Shown in pieces: positions 35,971 to 47,438 of a stretch of 64,000 nucleotides of DNA. The position numbers and the translations under genes are program-made. Below the pieces are notes generated by a model. It was not told where the DNA came from and ran no database searches. It was given only the letters and a program-made list of their open reading frames with translations. Source of the DNA: Scalesia atractyloides (lineage: Eukaryota; Streptophyta; Magnoliopsida; Asterales; Asteraceae); contig CAMTDV010000002.1 in NCBI GenBank assembly GCA_947069175.1, positions 3,823,054 through 3,887,053 on the forward strand. Reading direction: 5' to 3'. Every line of letters starts with the position of its first letter. The stretch's first letter is position 1.

Positions 35971-36014
<44 letters not shown>
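35971..36014. repeat. (TA)22 microsatellite just upstream of TSA1
   Basis: Pure TA run about 50 bp upstream of the TSA1 start codon, so within its 5' UTR or core promoter. Confidence 0.95.
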
Positions 36015-36017
<3 letters not shown>

Positions 36018-36116
36018 ATTTATTTTATTACTATAATTGTTATTATTATTAGTATTATTAATAGGAGGGGATAATTCGATAAATGAGTTTTGTTGATAAT
36101 TAATATGATAAAAATA

Positions 36117-36339
36117 GAGTAAATTTCTGTTTTTGTCTCGAAGGTTTGTCTCTGTAGTCCGAAAATCTAATTTTTAACAAATTCGTCTCCAAGGTTTGCA
36201 ATTCTGAACGCTTTTTATTTAAATGACTAATTTGGTTTGTTTTTTTATGTTAAGTTTTAACTAATTGACTAGAATACCCTTAGGAGTTAAAATGGAAGTT
36301 AATTCTTAGGTATAAAAATATTGTATATATTTAGAACTG

Positions 36340-36380
<41 letters not shown>

Positions 36381-37241
36381 TGCCTGTATACATGTATATT
36401 ATATATATTTGAAAAGTTTAATAATGTTTAAAATTATTATATATATAAATATTATATTAAATTTAAAATTATATTTATATAAATCTAATTTATTATTTAT
36501 TGTTTAAAATTTTTGAGGTGTTAAAAAGTTTAAATAATCTAACCTTTAGAGAGATGTACCAAGAAAAACACACACATATATTATATATATAATAATAAAT
36601 AACATAACATATATGACCTAAAATAATCCCAAGAAAATGGTATAAGAGCTTTGATGAGTTCATGATCAAATATGTTTTCAAAGGAATTGCTCTGATATTT
36701 ATGTCTGCAATTTGTGTATTTGCTCATTAATCATTTTTATACGGAGGAAAACACAACATGCTAAAACAGACACTGTAAAGCGCGCAATCACATATTATTA
36801 AAATTAAGAAAAATAAAACCATGGCAATACCATACTCAAATTATATTTTTATAAGCTACATAATTTTTATACGTAATTATATTTTACAAGCGCGTAATTA
36901 TTGTGCGTCGTTGTTTATTATTATGCGTAATTGCATATATATGTTGCGCAACTACTTTACCTGAAGCATAATATTTTTAAAATATATATATAAACATACA
37001 TTATATTAATTTATATATATATATATATATACGTATATACATATATATTCTTCTATTTCAGTCCCTAAGGGCATTATGGTCAACTAAACCAAACTTAAAA
37101 GAAAAAAACAAACAAAGTTAGCTAGTTGGATGAAAAGCGTTAAAATTTACAAATCTCAGGGTTAAATTTGTTATAAAATAGATTTTTAAACTATATTAGT
37201 TAAAAAGAACAAACCTCATGGACAAAAACAAAAATTTACTC
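36117..37241. mobile_element. Mutator-like non-autonomous element, about 1.1 kb
   Basis: Left end GAGTAAATTTCTGTTTTTGT, right end reading CAAAAACAAAAATTTACTC, so inverted repeats. Each is followed inside by GGTTTGTC / GACA..AACC words. The centre is AT-rich with two TA runs (about 36343 and 37015). Flanks TAAAAATA / TAAAAATC suggest a decayed duplication. No coding capacity. Confidence 0.65.
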
Positions 37242-37251
37242 TAAAAATCAT

Positions 37252-38034
37252 ATTACCGATGTAACGATATTATAAAAAAATTGTAGTGCTACGTGAATAA
37301 TTACTTTTTCTTGTTATCTTGTTTTGAAGTTGTTGAGTAATCCAAGAATTACTGGCTAAAATAAAATAAAAATATTTTTTTTTGTAGAAAAAAGAAGCAT
37401 CCAATTTAGATTATTATTATTTGTTAATGACTAAACTTTCAGTGAACCCCTAACTTTCTAATTCTCTAAACTCTGTCTATTATTGTTATCATTATTTATT
37501 ATTACCATATCATTATTATTATTGTTAGTTATTAAGTTGTCAATATTAATATTTTTATTTTATTATTGTTAATTATTAAGTTGTTACTTGTAACAATGTT
37601 TTAAACGAATTGAATATTTTAAACATACCTGTTTAAAATGGGGATATATGTTCATGACACGAAAATAATAATCTTTTTTTAGCTCTAAAGCTTGAGTTTG
37701 GCCGGGGTAATATTAAAAGTTTCTTTTTCATTTTAACTACTTTTTATTAGTTAATCTGAGCATATCTACTTGTTAGAGATACATGTCTTTAAAAAAGTCT
37801 GAATTTTAAATTTAGGTAAAAGAGAACATTTTATAAGAACTGGTGTAGAGTAAGGTAGGGGTAACATTTGTCGTTCAAAAACACTATCTTTTAGATTTAT
37901 AATTAATGTTTAAATGTATTTATAAGTATAATCCTTTATATAACATTATATATATTTCAATTTTGCTTATCATAAATGAATATAATAATGAATTTTAATA
38001 AGTTTATTTTACAACATTTATTAAGTATATACTA

Positions 38035-38067
<33 letters not shown>

Positions 38068-38650
38068 ATAAGTTTCTTTAACATTTTCATAAAGTTAAAA
38101 AATTAAAGAGATTGTCTCCCAGTTCCAGTCATTACTTTTAACTTTTTGACGATATCTTGACTTAATGTGAAGTCATTTAATGTATTCATTTACATTCCTT
38201 GTATACTTTGATTAAATCATTTAATTGAATTTATTTTAATTCCAAAGATTGATTTATAGTTTTATACAAATGGAAAGTTTTGGTAGCCATATATTGTCAA
38301 TCCCATAAGTCTACTCAATTTAGTCAATCTTAGTTCTTTATTCATTCAAATCTCAAGTTTTTAACTAATTACCAATAAGATCACAAATATATAAAAGTGA
38401 ACCGGCCAATATTTGATGTGAAAAGTTATAAAGTAATAATAATAAATCTACACTTTAATTAATAAAACAGAAATAAGTGAAAAGTTATAAAGTAATAATA
38501 ATGAATCTACACTTTAACTAATAAAACAGAAATAAATTGATAAATTTTGGGTCTAAATAGATTGAATGAACTTCTATATGTAATTCTATTTAGTTTTGTT
38601 GTGTTAGACATATTTGTTGAGGATAAAAAAATTTAAGTATTATATACATA
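37252..38650. other. Gene-free AT-rich stretch with a 59-bp tandem duplication
   Basis: No gene. Contains an (ATT)n run at about 38037-38066. A 59-bp unit beginning GTGAAAAGTTATAAAGTAAT is duplicated in tandem, starting near 38418 and again near 38477. Confidence 0.55.
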
Positions 38651-39095
38651 ATCACTACAAGAAAACTATCATCTACTTTCGTTCTTAAGTTTTAAAAATT
38701 GCATAAATATGGTATGCATTTGTAAGACCACACGGTCTGAACGTGATTTGTGGCGTTTATGCCATACCACGCTGCACACACCACCCCAAGAACGGCGTTT
38801 TCCATGGCGTTTATGTTTGAGTTTGAGGTTTTCCACCAACGTGGAAGGCATTTGGGTTGTGAAGCGGAGGCTCTTGATTGGTGGATGGATTTTAGATATG
38901 TTTTAATTGGTTAATGTTTATACGTTTTTTAAAGGCCACTAACCACGTCACTCCCACACCGTTCGTTTTAACACCACGCCATGTTCTAACAGTGATCCAC
39001 GTATCGCTTAATGTTTTATCTTCAAACCCATGCACACTATATGGTCTAACACTCATGCTCCTTGGAGCGAATGGGTGTTACTCTTTCAAGTTAGA
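38651..39095. other. Possible CACTA-element terminus and unknown sequence
   Basis: CACTACAAGAAAACT at about 38655 is the classic outer end of CACTA (En/Spm) transposons. No partner end was found nearby. The following 400 bp (GGCGTTTATG repeated at 38751 and 38807) show no recognisable gene. Confidence 0.4.
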
Positions 39096-39104
39096 TATTT
39101 AAAA

Positions 39105-40043
39105 GAGTAAATTGCACAAAACATCTTTTATGTTTCCTCAAACTTGCAGGTTACAGCCTTAATGTTTAAAAGTTGCTAAAAACAGCCTTTAAGTTTATTT
39201 TTGTTGCGCGTTCAATCCTTTACAGCTAACCACGTTATTTTCTTCAGTTAAGTTCCCTCACATGCATAACATGTGAGGGTATATTCGTCATTTTGGTTAA
39301 TCTTCCACCCACGTCAATTATAAGAAAAAAGAATATTTAAGGTTTAACCTATTTAAAAAAATTCTAACCGCAGAGACTAATGTGCAATAAAACCAAACTT
39401 TTAAAAACCAAACACCCTCTTTTCCGGTCTTCTTCTCCGGCGACTTCGCCGGATTCCGGCGAACCCGGAATTAAGATAGGAATCTTGTTAAGCTAGCCCA
39501 CTAAGCTGTAAAGATTAACACATATTTTGATCATGCCAATCAAACTCTTCAGGATTATCACCAGTTGGAAGAATCGGCACCTTATTCGCATCAGACGGAA
39601 ACGACAAACGACTCTTCAACCCTAGATACCTCTCACGGAACTCCGATGCCGTCAAATCAGAGAACTTCGTAACATCGTGTTCAGTAGTCGGATCCAGCAA
39701 CTGGTGACGCTTAGGACGCCGCAAGTTAGACTTAAACACTATCAAATGGTAATCGTGCTCCTCTGTAGTCGCGTATGTTTTACCAAACTTTGTTTAAACT
39801 AGGTTAAAACTTAAATATTCTTTTTTTATAACTGAAGTGGGTGGAAGATCAACCAAAATGACGAATATACTCTCACATGTTATGCATGTGAGATACTTAA
39901 CTGAAGAAAATAACGTGGTTAGCTGTAAAGGATTGAACCCGCAACAAAAATAAACTTAAAGGCTGTTTTTAGCAACTTTTAAACATTAAGGCTGGAACCT
40001 GCAAGTTTGAGAAAACATAAAGGATGTTTTGTGCAATTTACTC
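39105..40043. mobile_element. Pack-MULE (939 bp) with captured protease fragment
   Basis: Two terminal inverted repeats of about 245 bp (39105-39350 and 39797-40043), both starting GAGTAAATTGCACAAAACAT and about 95% alike by eye. A perfect 9-bp duplication TATTTAAAA lies at 39096-39104 and 40044-40052. The terminal sequence is a relative of the MULE end at 3819. The 450-bp interior holds part of a plant cysteine protease gene (separate entry) plus a GC-richer piece around 39430-39470. High arm similarity and the intact duplication point to recent insertion. Confidence 0.92.
39527..39796 (-). pseudogene. RD19-like papain-family cysteine protease fragment inside the Pack-MULE
   Basis: Reading on the minus strand from 39796: TKFGKTYATTEEHDYHL, then VFKSNLRRPKRHQLLDP, HDVTKFSDLTASEFRERYLG and ANKVPILPT..PEEFDWHDQN, then a stop. 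These are the end of the I29 inhibitor prodomain (ERFNIN/GNFD-type region) and the first residues of the mature enzyme of RD19-type vacuolar proteases. The active-site Cys segment would come next and is absent. The expected DWR is DWH. The captured stretch has an open frame of about 90 codons and ends close to the left terminal repeat. Confidence 0.85.
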
Positions 40044-40052
40044 TATTTAAAA

Positions 40053-40953
40053 TGACCAATTTACAATATAATATTAACAATAAAAAAATTGTCTTAGAAA
40101 AAGAGAACAAATACACTTTTTTAAACAATTAAAAAACTAAACTAAAAAAAATCCACATATTCTTCTTGATGATACCACTACCACATCGGTATACTAGTTT
40201 GAACTGCCACCAAACCCATTTCCGGCTACCCCTCCCACCTCAAAATGGGCATTAGCTTTTATAGACAAAAAACTACGGGATAGTCACGAGAAACATATCA
40301 GATCGGTTCATCTTATCTTTGGGTTGACCGGATATCATGTTACAAATTAACTGGACAAACCACATTCATCTTAAAAACTATAAGAACAGATCCTTGCACT
40401 TAAAAAAGTTAAACACATACATAAAAGTAGCATTTTTGAATTACATTAGCACATATAAATTAAACAAGATAATTGACTTTAGCACATATATGAATTATAA
40501 CAGCACTTTCCTTTGTAAGAATTATATTATCACATTAAAAACAAAAGGGGATCAAAAAAAGAACCAATTGCTCATAAGTAACTAACTCTTCTATTTAGTT
40601 TTGCAGTGCGAATTTGTTTTATTTTTATATAAAAGATAAAAGAAAATTAAATAGCATATACATAATCCTGACAAGAAAACTAGTTATTAGTTTGAAGGAA
40701 ATCACAAGCTTACAAAAAAACAAATAAAATAAAACTTAAAACACAATCAGAATCGTTCGTTCCATACATATACATATAAGTACATGCATTATGCCAACAG
40801 TTTGTGAATTTCATCATCTAAAAATAATTCCATCTTTTGAAAAAAAAAAGAATCCGAAAAGGCGGTAGTTTTGTTATACATTTCGGTACAACGATCAACA
40901 GCTCAAACCGACAAATTATTAAGAAAAAACATTTGACGTGAAAAAGGAGTGTC
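40053..40953. other. Gene-free stretch downstream of complex I gene
   Basis: AT-rich. Its right-hand part should include the 3' UTR of the minus-strand complex I subunit. No other feature seen. Confidence 0.5.
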
Positions 40954-43900
40954 TCAGCAGGCGTCTAGGTCACGACATGGGGGCGGTTTGGGCTCACCCA
41001 ACAATGTAGTGTTCCCACCTTCTGGCCCGCAATTGATCCGCTGTGGGTTCTGGGTGCCACGCTGTCAAAAGAATACAAAATGTTAACAAGTTTGGTAATG
41101 GGTCAAACGGGTTCGGTTGACACACAACATTAAACTTCTAAAGTTTAAAAAAAAAATGTTACCGGTGGCTTCTCTCCACGTCTTAGAGCCTCGACTATCT
41201 CTACAACTCTCTTTGGTGTTACATCTTCCTGTTTGTTTTAAAGAAACATATACATATTGAGAATCTGAAGTGTAAATTCGTCTGGAGGTTTTAAAAAACA
41301 AAAATAAAAGAAATGGTTAAAAGCTTACATAGTAGTTATATGTATATCCTTCAGATCCATTTGAATAATCAGCCACAGTGATAATAGGAGCGTTTACACA
41401 GCAACCCTGCATGTTATGTTCATGAGTATTGGTTATTTTGTTATGAGTAAATTGCACAAAACGTCCTTTAAGTTTCACCAATCTTGCTGGTTTCAGCCTT
41501 AATCTTTAAAAGTTGCCAAAACCAGCCTTTAAGATTAATTTTGTTGCAGGTTTCATCCTTTATCACTAACCCAGTTACTAATCCATGTTAAATGGCCTCA
41601 CATGCATAGCATGTGAGGGTAAAACCGTCTTTTCATCTATCTCTCTCTCTCTCTCTCCACTTTCTTTATCTTCGACCTCCAAAACCACCATATAGCTTCA
41701 ACCCTCCATTGTTGACAGCTATGTCGTTCCTTCCAATTTTTGGGTTTTGACTCTGCACAGCCTCTTCAGCTGCATTAACAGCAGCGTGTTCATCTGAGCC
41801 TAACCCCATGAGACCTCCTTATTTACCCGCCAAACCGTCCTCCATCTCTGAGTCAAACGAGACCCCTGCAACAGCACCGACCTGTTCACCAATGACTGGG
41901 CAGCAGAGGCGGCTGACTGCTGAACACCCACCACATCCATCGCTTGCTCAGAACCCTCCAAGTCAGCAGGGGTGGTATCCAACTCCCTGTTAAATTGCAC
42001 AAAACGTCCTTTAAGTTTCACCAATCTTGCTGGTTTCAGCCTTAATCTTTAAAAGTTGCCAAAACCAGCCTTTAAGATTAATTTTGTTGCAGGTTTCATC
42101 CTTTATCACTAACCCAGTTACTAATCCATGTTAAATGGCCTCACATGCATAGCATGTGAGGGTAAAACCGTCTTTTCATCTATCTCTCTCTCTCTCTCCA
42201 TTTTCTTTATCTTCAACCTCCAAAATCACCATAGCTTCAACCCTCCATTGTTGACAGCTTGAACGAAGTGAGAGAGATAGAGTTTACTGTGATTAGGGAA
42301 ATTCCCAGTGAAATTCCTTTCTTGTAAAATACGGGGTTTGTCCCGATATTATTAATAAAATAATCTGGTGTTTTCCATTTTAAACGGTCCTGTTAAGATT
42401 TCCGTTGCCAAATAAATATCAATACCACGGGTTTCTGTCCCGCGGCTTCTGAACCGGCAAAACGGGTCGAGGGCCGTGACAGTTTCTTCGGTAAAATACC
42501 CCCAATCGCAGGGGTTTGTTGATGAGAGTATGGATTTGGAAGGAAATAACAGGGAGTTGGATACCACCCCTGCTGACTTGGAGGGTTCTGAGCAAGCGAT
42601 GGATGTGGTGGGTGTTCAGCAGTCAGCCGCCTCTGCTGCCCAGTCGTTGGTGAACAGGTCGGTGCTGTTGCAGGGGTCTCGTTTGACTCAGAGATGGAGG
42701 ACGGTTTGGCGGGTAAATAAGGAGGTCTCATGGGGTTAGGCTCAGATGAACACGCTGCTGTTAATGCAGCTGAAGAGGCTGTGCAGAGTCAAAACCCAAA
42801 AATTGGAAGGAACGACATAGCTGTCAACAATGGAGGGTTGAAGCTATACGGTGGTTTTGGAGGTCGAAGATAAAGAAAGTGGAGAGAGAGAGATTAAAAG
42901 ATGGTTTTACCCTCACATGCTATGCATGTGAGGCCATTTAACATGGATTAGTAACTGGGTTAGTGATAAAGGATGAAACCTGCAACAAAATTAATCTTAA
43001 AGGCTGGTTTTGGCAACTTTTAAAGATTAAGGCTGAAACCAGCAAGATTGGTGGAACTTAAAGGACGTTTTGTGCAATTTACTCTTTGTTATTTAGTAGC
43101 AGATAAGAAAGAACTTGTTGACCAGCATTTGTAGGTCAAATATTATAAAGTCAATTTGTTTGTCTTTTTTGGCATGTGCAAAACATGGAAAATGCTATTT
43201 TCTACCGAGAAAAAGTGACTCACCATGCATTCCATTTCTCCAACAGAGAATAAGCCATCTTTTGTAACTTCTGCAATAAATTTAGAGAAAAATTAGCTTA
43301 AAAGAAAACAAGCCAAATGAGTCATAACAAGTCAAGAAAATTGTATTTATAATGCATTAAACTTCCGAAATCATTTTAAAGCGATATTTATAAAAAATGG
43401 TCCATGTTTGACATAGTAACTACTTTACAACAATAAAATCTTTGGGCAAAAAATGTGTATATTTAAATGTGTGGTATATGTATATATATTATATTTATAA
43501 CTATATCTATTGTTTGTTATTTAAAGATAAAAAAGAAAAATAAATAAATAAACAAACAAAAGAATAAATGGGTAAATCGCCAAAATCGTCCCTGAGATTG
43601 CTAAAATCGTCCATGAGACTTAACGATACATTATGACTGAGTTAGAGATTTGGATGGAAATGGCAACAAAAGTGAAACGTCTGAGTCCAGCTACGAAAAA
43701 AAATTCTTATTTTGGATGGAACAAGCAAAAGCGCCCAAACCTCAGGGACGATTTTGGCATTTTACTCGCAGATAAAATAACAAACCATTCCGTTTAACTC
43801 CCAAGTGCTTCAATAATGCATCTTCAATATCACGTGACCCGCGGATCATACAAGGAGTAGTTCCACAGACCAAAAGATGATATTTGCCAACCTGAAGAAC

Positions 43901-46281
43901 GTTTTCCAAATTAATTTTCTATATCCAGGTAGTGAAAAACTGTCAAAAATACTTCTTAATCATTACCTTTGCTCTGTTGAACATTGAATAAAATGTCGCA
44001 ACCTCGTACACACGAATAGGAGCAACTTCTATCACTTTAGCCACCTTCAGCATGCACCAGATTGTAACATTAGTGCAAACAAACAAATATGTCAAACACC
44101 GAAACAAATAGCATTTATGTTGACAATAGATGGTAACAAAATTGCTATCATTGTTGATATAACATACAATTGGTCTACTTGTGTCCCACAATAAGTACAT
44201 TATATATAAATAAAGAAGCGAATTGTATTTTGTATAAATAAATAATAAAGGTATGTTTCCTAACAGCCTAACTATATTGTCAATGCATTCATGTGTCGAG
44301 TTAAAAAACAACAGTAACATCTACACACAATGTAAAGCTACAAAGACCTTAGATTTTAAAATTTTAAAATTTAATAGTCTCTAACTACAATTTGAACTAA
44401 AAAAAATCCTCATATATCATCTATATATCGGTCAGTAATTACACATTATACTTTCAAAGTTTCGGTAGTTAATTGAAAACCAACTTTCATTGTATAAACA
44501 TACCGCATTCATCGCTGAAACAGGAAGCCACCCCCCATGCTGCTGTTGTGCAAGATCCAGCAAAGGAATGACTGCAGACTGCTTGTAATTTGATGGATAA
44601 TGAGACAATATCTCCTTTACCTGCATGTAGCAAATCAACCCTGGAATTCAAGATAACATACACTTAATCATCCTAAAGGCTTTAACCTAAACAGATTAAA
44701 GACCATAGCTTGTAACACTATCCTTCATCCAACTGCATAATTCTTCCAAAGTCAACAACTGCAGTCGTTTAAATGACATCTCGCTAGGTTGCATAAATCC
44801 ACTTCAAATGAATCATAAATGTCAAGATCTATGTAGTCAAAGGCGCCCAGATCAGGCCAGATGCGGCACAGCATAAAACGCCCTGACCGTAGAAAGAGGC
44901 ATTAAGCGCCTAAACCAGGAAAAAAAAACCTTTCACGAATCAACTAAAAATCTGCAGGAACTGACCAAAACTAGTTTCAAACGGTCTGAACCAGCCAAAA
45001 GCCAATCTAAACATGCGAAAAATGACCTGAACTGAGCATGCGCTTCTTCTGCGTATTGCACCAAGGCAGCTCACCATATACGCCTAGAGCCTTTAACTAC
45101 TTAGGCCAAATCAGCTATATTTTGAGCAAAGTCATAGTTGTCAGAGACTCAAAGACGCGAACGGTGAGCCTTGAGCCTAGGCGCAAGGCGTTTAAGAAGC
45201 GAATGCCCGAGATAAGCAGACGCATAACATAAACATACAATCTTTGGGGGTTTTAGACATGTTTTACGCTTGTTTATGGCTAATTCAGGGGTTGTTTGGT
45301 AAGTTGGTAACTTATGAATGGGTAAATGCAGAACCAATAAGAGATCTGAACCATTAAGTGTTGAAACAGTAAGAGGTCCGAACCATTAAGAGCCAGTATA
45401 ATGCTTAACCGTTCAGAGACAAATGTCTAACCAATTCAGATAAGAGGTCTTAACCATTCAGACTCAGTATAATGCTTAACCATTCAGAAGCAAATGCCTG
45501 AATCATTCAGACATCTGCTTGCAAAACCAACGGTCTGAACCATTAAGTGTTAAACCATTAAGAGATCTTAACCATTAAGAGCTAAATAAACAGCCCCTTA
45601 GGCTGCTTCCAGACCATTTTCAAATGTTTCAGACCAGCTTGCCTAAAATTTTCAGAATTTTGCCAAAACTTTCCGGGTGTGTCCGTAATCTAGCCTAAAT
45701 CTGACCAAAACCTGGGAGGTAGCAAGGCGTTTGACCTAAGCGCGGGCGCCGAAGGGGTTTTGACAACATAGAGCAATATACATAAAAAAAAACTATGCCT
45801 GATTCTTATGTATGTGCCATCCTACAATATTAGCATACTTCATTTCAATTCAAAACTACTTCCAAAATCAACATATTTCTAAAGCATTACAACTCATAAA
45901 ATCCATACAATAACAAAACAATCACAACTGACCTTAGGTTTGTTAGCATCACTAAACTCCCATGGAAGATCCGGATTATTATCAGGAGAATCAAGGTGCT
46001 ACAATCACAAACAAACACACACAATCAAACGCACAAAACATTACAAAAAAAAAAATCAACATCATAACAGATCAATTCAACTTACATAATTTAGGGCAGT
46101 GGATAACGATCGAGTCGTCTGAAAACACGAATCAACAGATTATTAATTAAATAATGAGCAAATCAGTGCGATAATTAGGAAATTGAAGGGATTGAAAAGC
46201 GAGAGAAACGGAAACCTGAGGTGACTGACGGAAGACTTGACGGATCTCGGTGAGACGTTTGGATGCCAATTGAGCCAACAT
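40954..46281 (-). CDS. NADH:ubiquinone oxidoreductase 24-kDa subunit (NDUFV2), mitochondrial
   Basis: Peripheral-arm subunit of respiratory complex I carrying the N1a 2Fe-2S cluster. Ten exons (minus): 46281-46216, 46118-46086, 45998-45933, 44620-44504, 44044-43967, 43891-43786, 43270-43224, 41406-41329, 41228-41163, 41061-40954; 254 residues, frame intact. A basic amphipathic presequence (LASKRLTEIRQVFRQ) precedes LSTALNYHLDSPDN. Thioredoxin-like fold motifs KEILSHYPSNYKQSAVIPLL, YEVATFYSMFNR. Cluster ligands CGTTPC (exon 6) and CMGCC across exons 7/8. The C-terminus TTLLGEPKPPPCRDLDAC is typical of the plant protein. Exon 2 is only 33 nt. A 1.64-kb MULE occupies most of intron 7 and a MITE lies in intron 6, yet the exons are undamaged, so the gene is probably functional. 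Confidence 0.95.
41445..43084. mobile_element. Long-inverted-repeat MULE inside complex I intron 7
   Basis: A 1640-bp element with outer ends GAGTAAATTGC / GCAATTTACTC and TTTGTTAT repeated on both sides (41437-41444; 43085-43092), a probable 9-bp duplication with one slipped base. The inverted arms are about 545 bp each (41445-41994 and about 42540-43084). They contain the 190-bp family terminal repeat plus about 330 bp of GC-richer, gene-like sequence. A second, slightly truncated copy of the left terminal repeat (41995-42260) lies directly after the left arm. The unique core is about 42265-42540. The right arm has open frames at 42476-42739 and 42732-42875 with no recognised domain; they may be captured host sequence. 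Confidence 0.88.
43570..43767. mobile_element. Mutator-type MITE, family C, short copy 3 (complex I intron 6)
   Basis: About 198 bp, starting GGGTAAATCGCCAAAATCGT and ending ACGATTTTGGCATTTTACTC. Ends match copies at 25193 and 29297 (CCCTGAG, CTCAGGGA, GGCATTTTACTC), but the middle is deleted. Flanks are only partly alike. Confidence 0.7.
44825..45775. repeat. Nested repeats in complex I intron 3
   Basis: The outer element begins near TGTAGTCAAAGGCGCC and ends near GGGGTTTTGACAACATA, with many GGCGC / AAGCGC words. Inside it, 45287-45595 is a small hAT-like element with ends CAGGGGTTGTTTGGT and AAATAAACAGCCCCTTA, filled with repeats of TCTGAACCATTAAG. No coding. Confidence 0.55.
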
Positions 46282-47438
46282 TTTTGAGCTCCGACGGTGT
46301 GAGTTGTGACTGACGGTGAAGAAATTAGGGATTTTGGAGGTTGATTTTTAACGACGATGTGACTGACGTTTGTTCACGTGGTTTGCACGTGATCTATATT
46401 GGGCTAACTGAAATCCAAACCGGTTTCAACCCGATCCAAACGTTCAAAATGAGTTTTTTTAAATGTTGGTTTGGGGTACTGGTTTATGACCAAAACCGGT
46501 TTCAACCCGATATAAATTGGTTTAAATAGGGTTCAGATATTTTTAACCCAGACCGATTGTTCTATGATCGAACTGGATTGGCAAAAGAACCCGATTTGTA
46601 CATCTCTAGTGTATGAAATTTGATTTGCTTATCATGCTTGAGTGTTTCTCAAATTTGGCATCCAGTCATTTCCAAGCACACTACACTTTTACTTTATAAA
46701 ATTTGTTATTTAAGTTATTTTTATATAACAATAACTAGTGTGTGTATAATATGCCTTATCGTAAGAGCGTATGAGATTTGAAGTTCGCACGTTATAAACT
46801 TCATGACCAAAAACTCGAATGTTGTAAAATTTAAAAAGTCGTATGTTGAAAGATGAAAATATAGTGTTGAAAAACGAAAAAAAAAAGCATGTAGTAAAAT
46901 GAGAAAATAGCATGTTATAAAAAAATCGCATGGTGAAAATAAAGTTCGCATGTTGTAACTCAATCTCGTACGTTGGGTACGTTAACACAAAGTGTATGTT
47001 AACCAACCCATATATAACGTGTCTGATAAAAATAATATAAAAAAAAACTCATTTAGGCGTCATCTTCAAACTTCAAAACAGTTGGGCTTCTTGATGTTGC
47101 GTTTGGGTCGGCCCAAAGCAAAAGGCACATCCGCTGGGCTATCAACTTGGGGTTCTGAAGCTGCTTCCACTGGTCCAGTCGCATCAAGCTTCATGTATGA
47201 AGCTCGAGCTCAAGCTTGCTTATTGAACAAGCTTGTTTTTTGGTTCGAGCTTATGATGAGACTTGTTTAAGCCCATCTCAATTCAAACTAAAAAAAAAAC
47301 ATTAATGGGTTAACCCGGCCCAAATCCCTTTGTACTCATTACAAGCCCATTTAAAAAATCCGAATCGGGTGACCCAAATCCCTTACTCGAACCCTAAAAG
47401 ACCCATAAACACTCAAGAACAACAAGAAGCCTGCAAAA
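46282..47438. other. Divergent intergenic region between complex I gene and OSB gene
   Basis: Should hold both promoters (genes diverge). Repeat material at about 46395-46607 (AACCGGTTTCAACCCGAT repeated; end TTGTACATCTCTA) looks like a small hAT element. A minus-strand 42-codon frame at 47066-47194 reads VDSPADVPFALGRPKRNIKK; it may be a gene fragment but I cannot identify it. An AGCTCGAGC-rich tract follows at 47200-47270. Confidence 0.4.

Noticed and set aside
47066..47194. 42-codon minus-strand frame containing PFALGRPKRNIKK
   Set aside because: Not recognised and too short; possibly a gene fragment, but not supportable as a gene.
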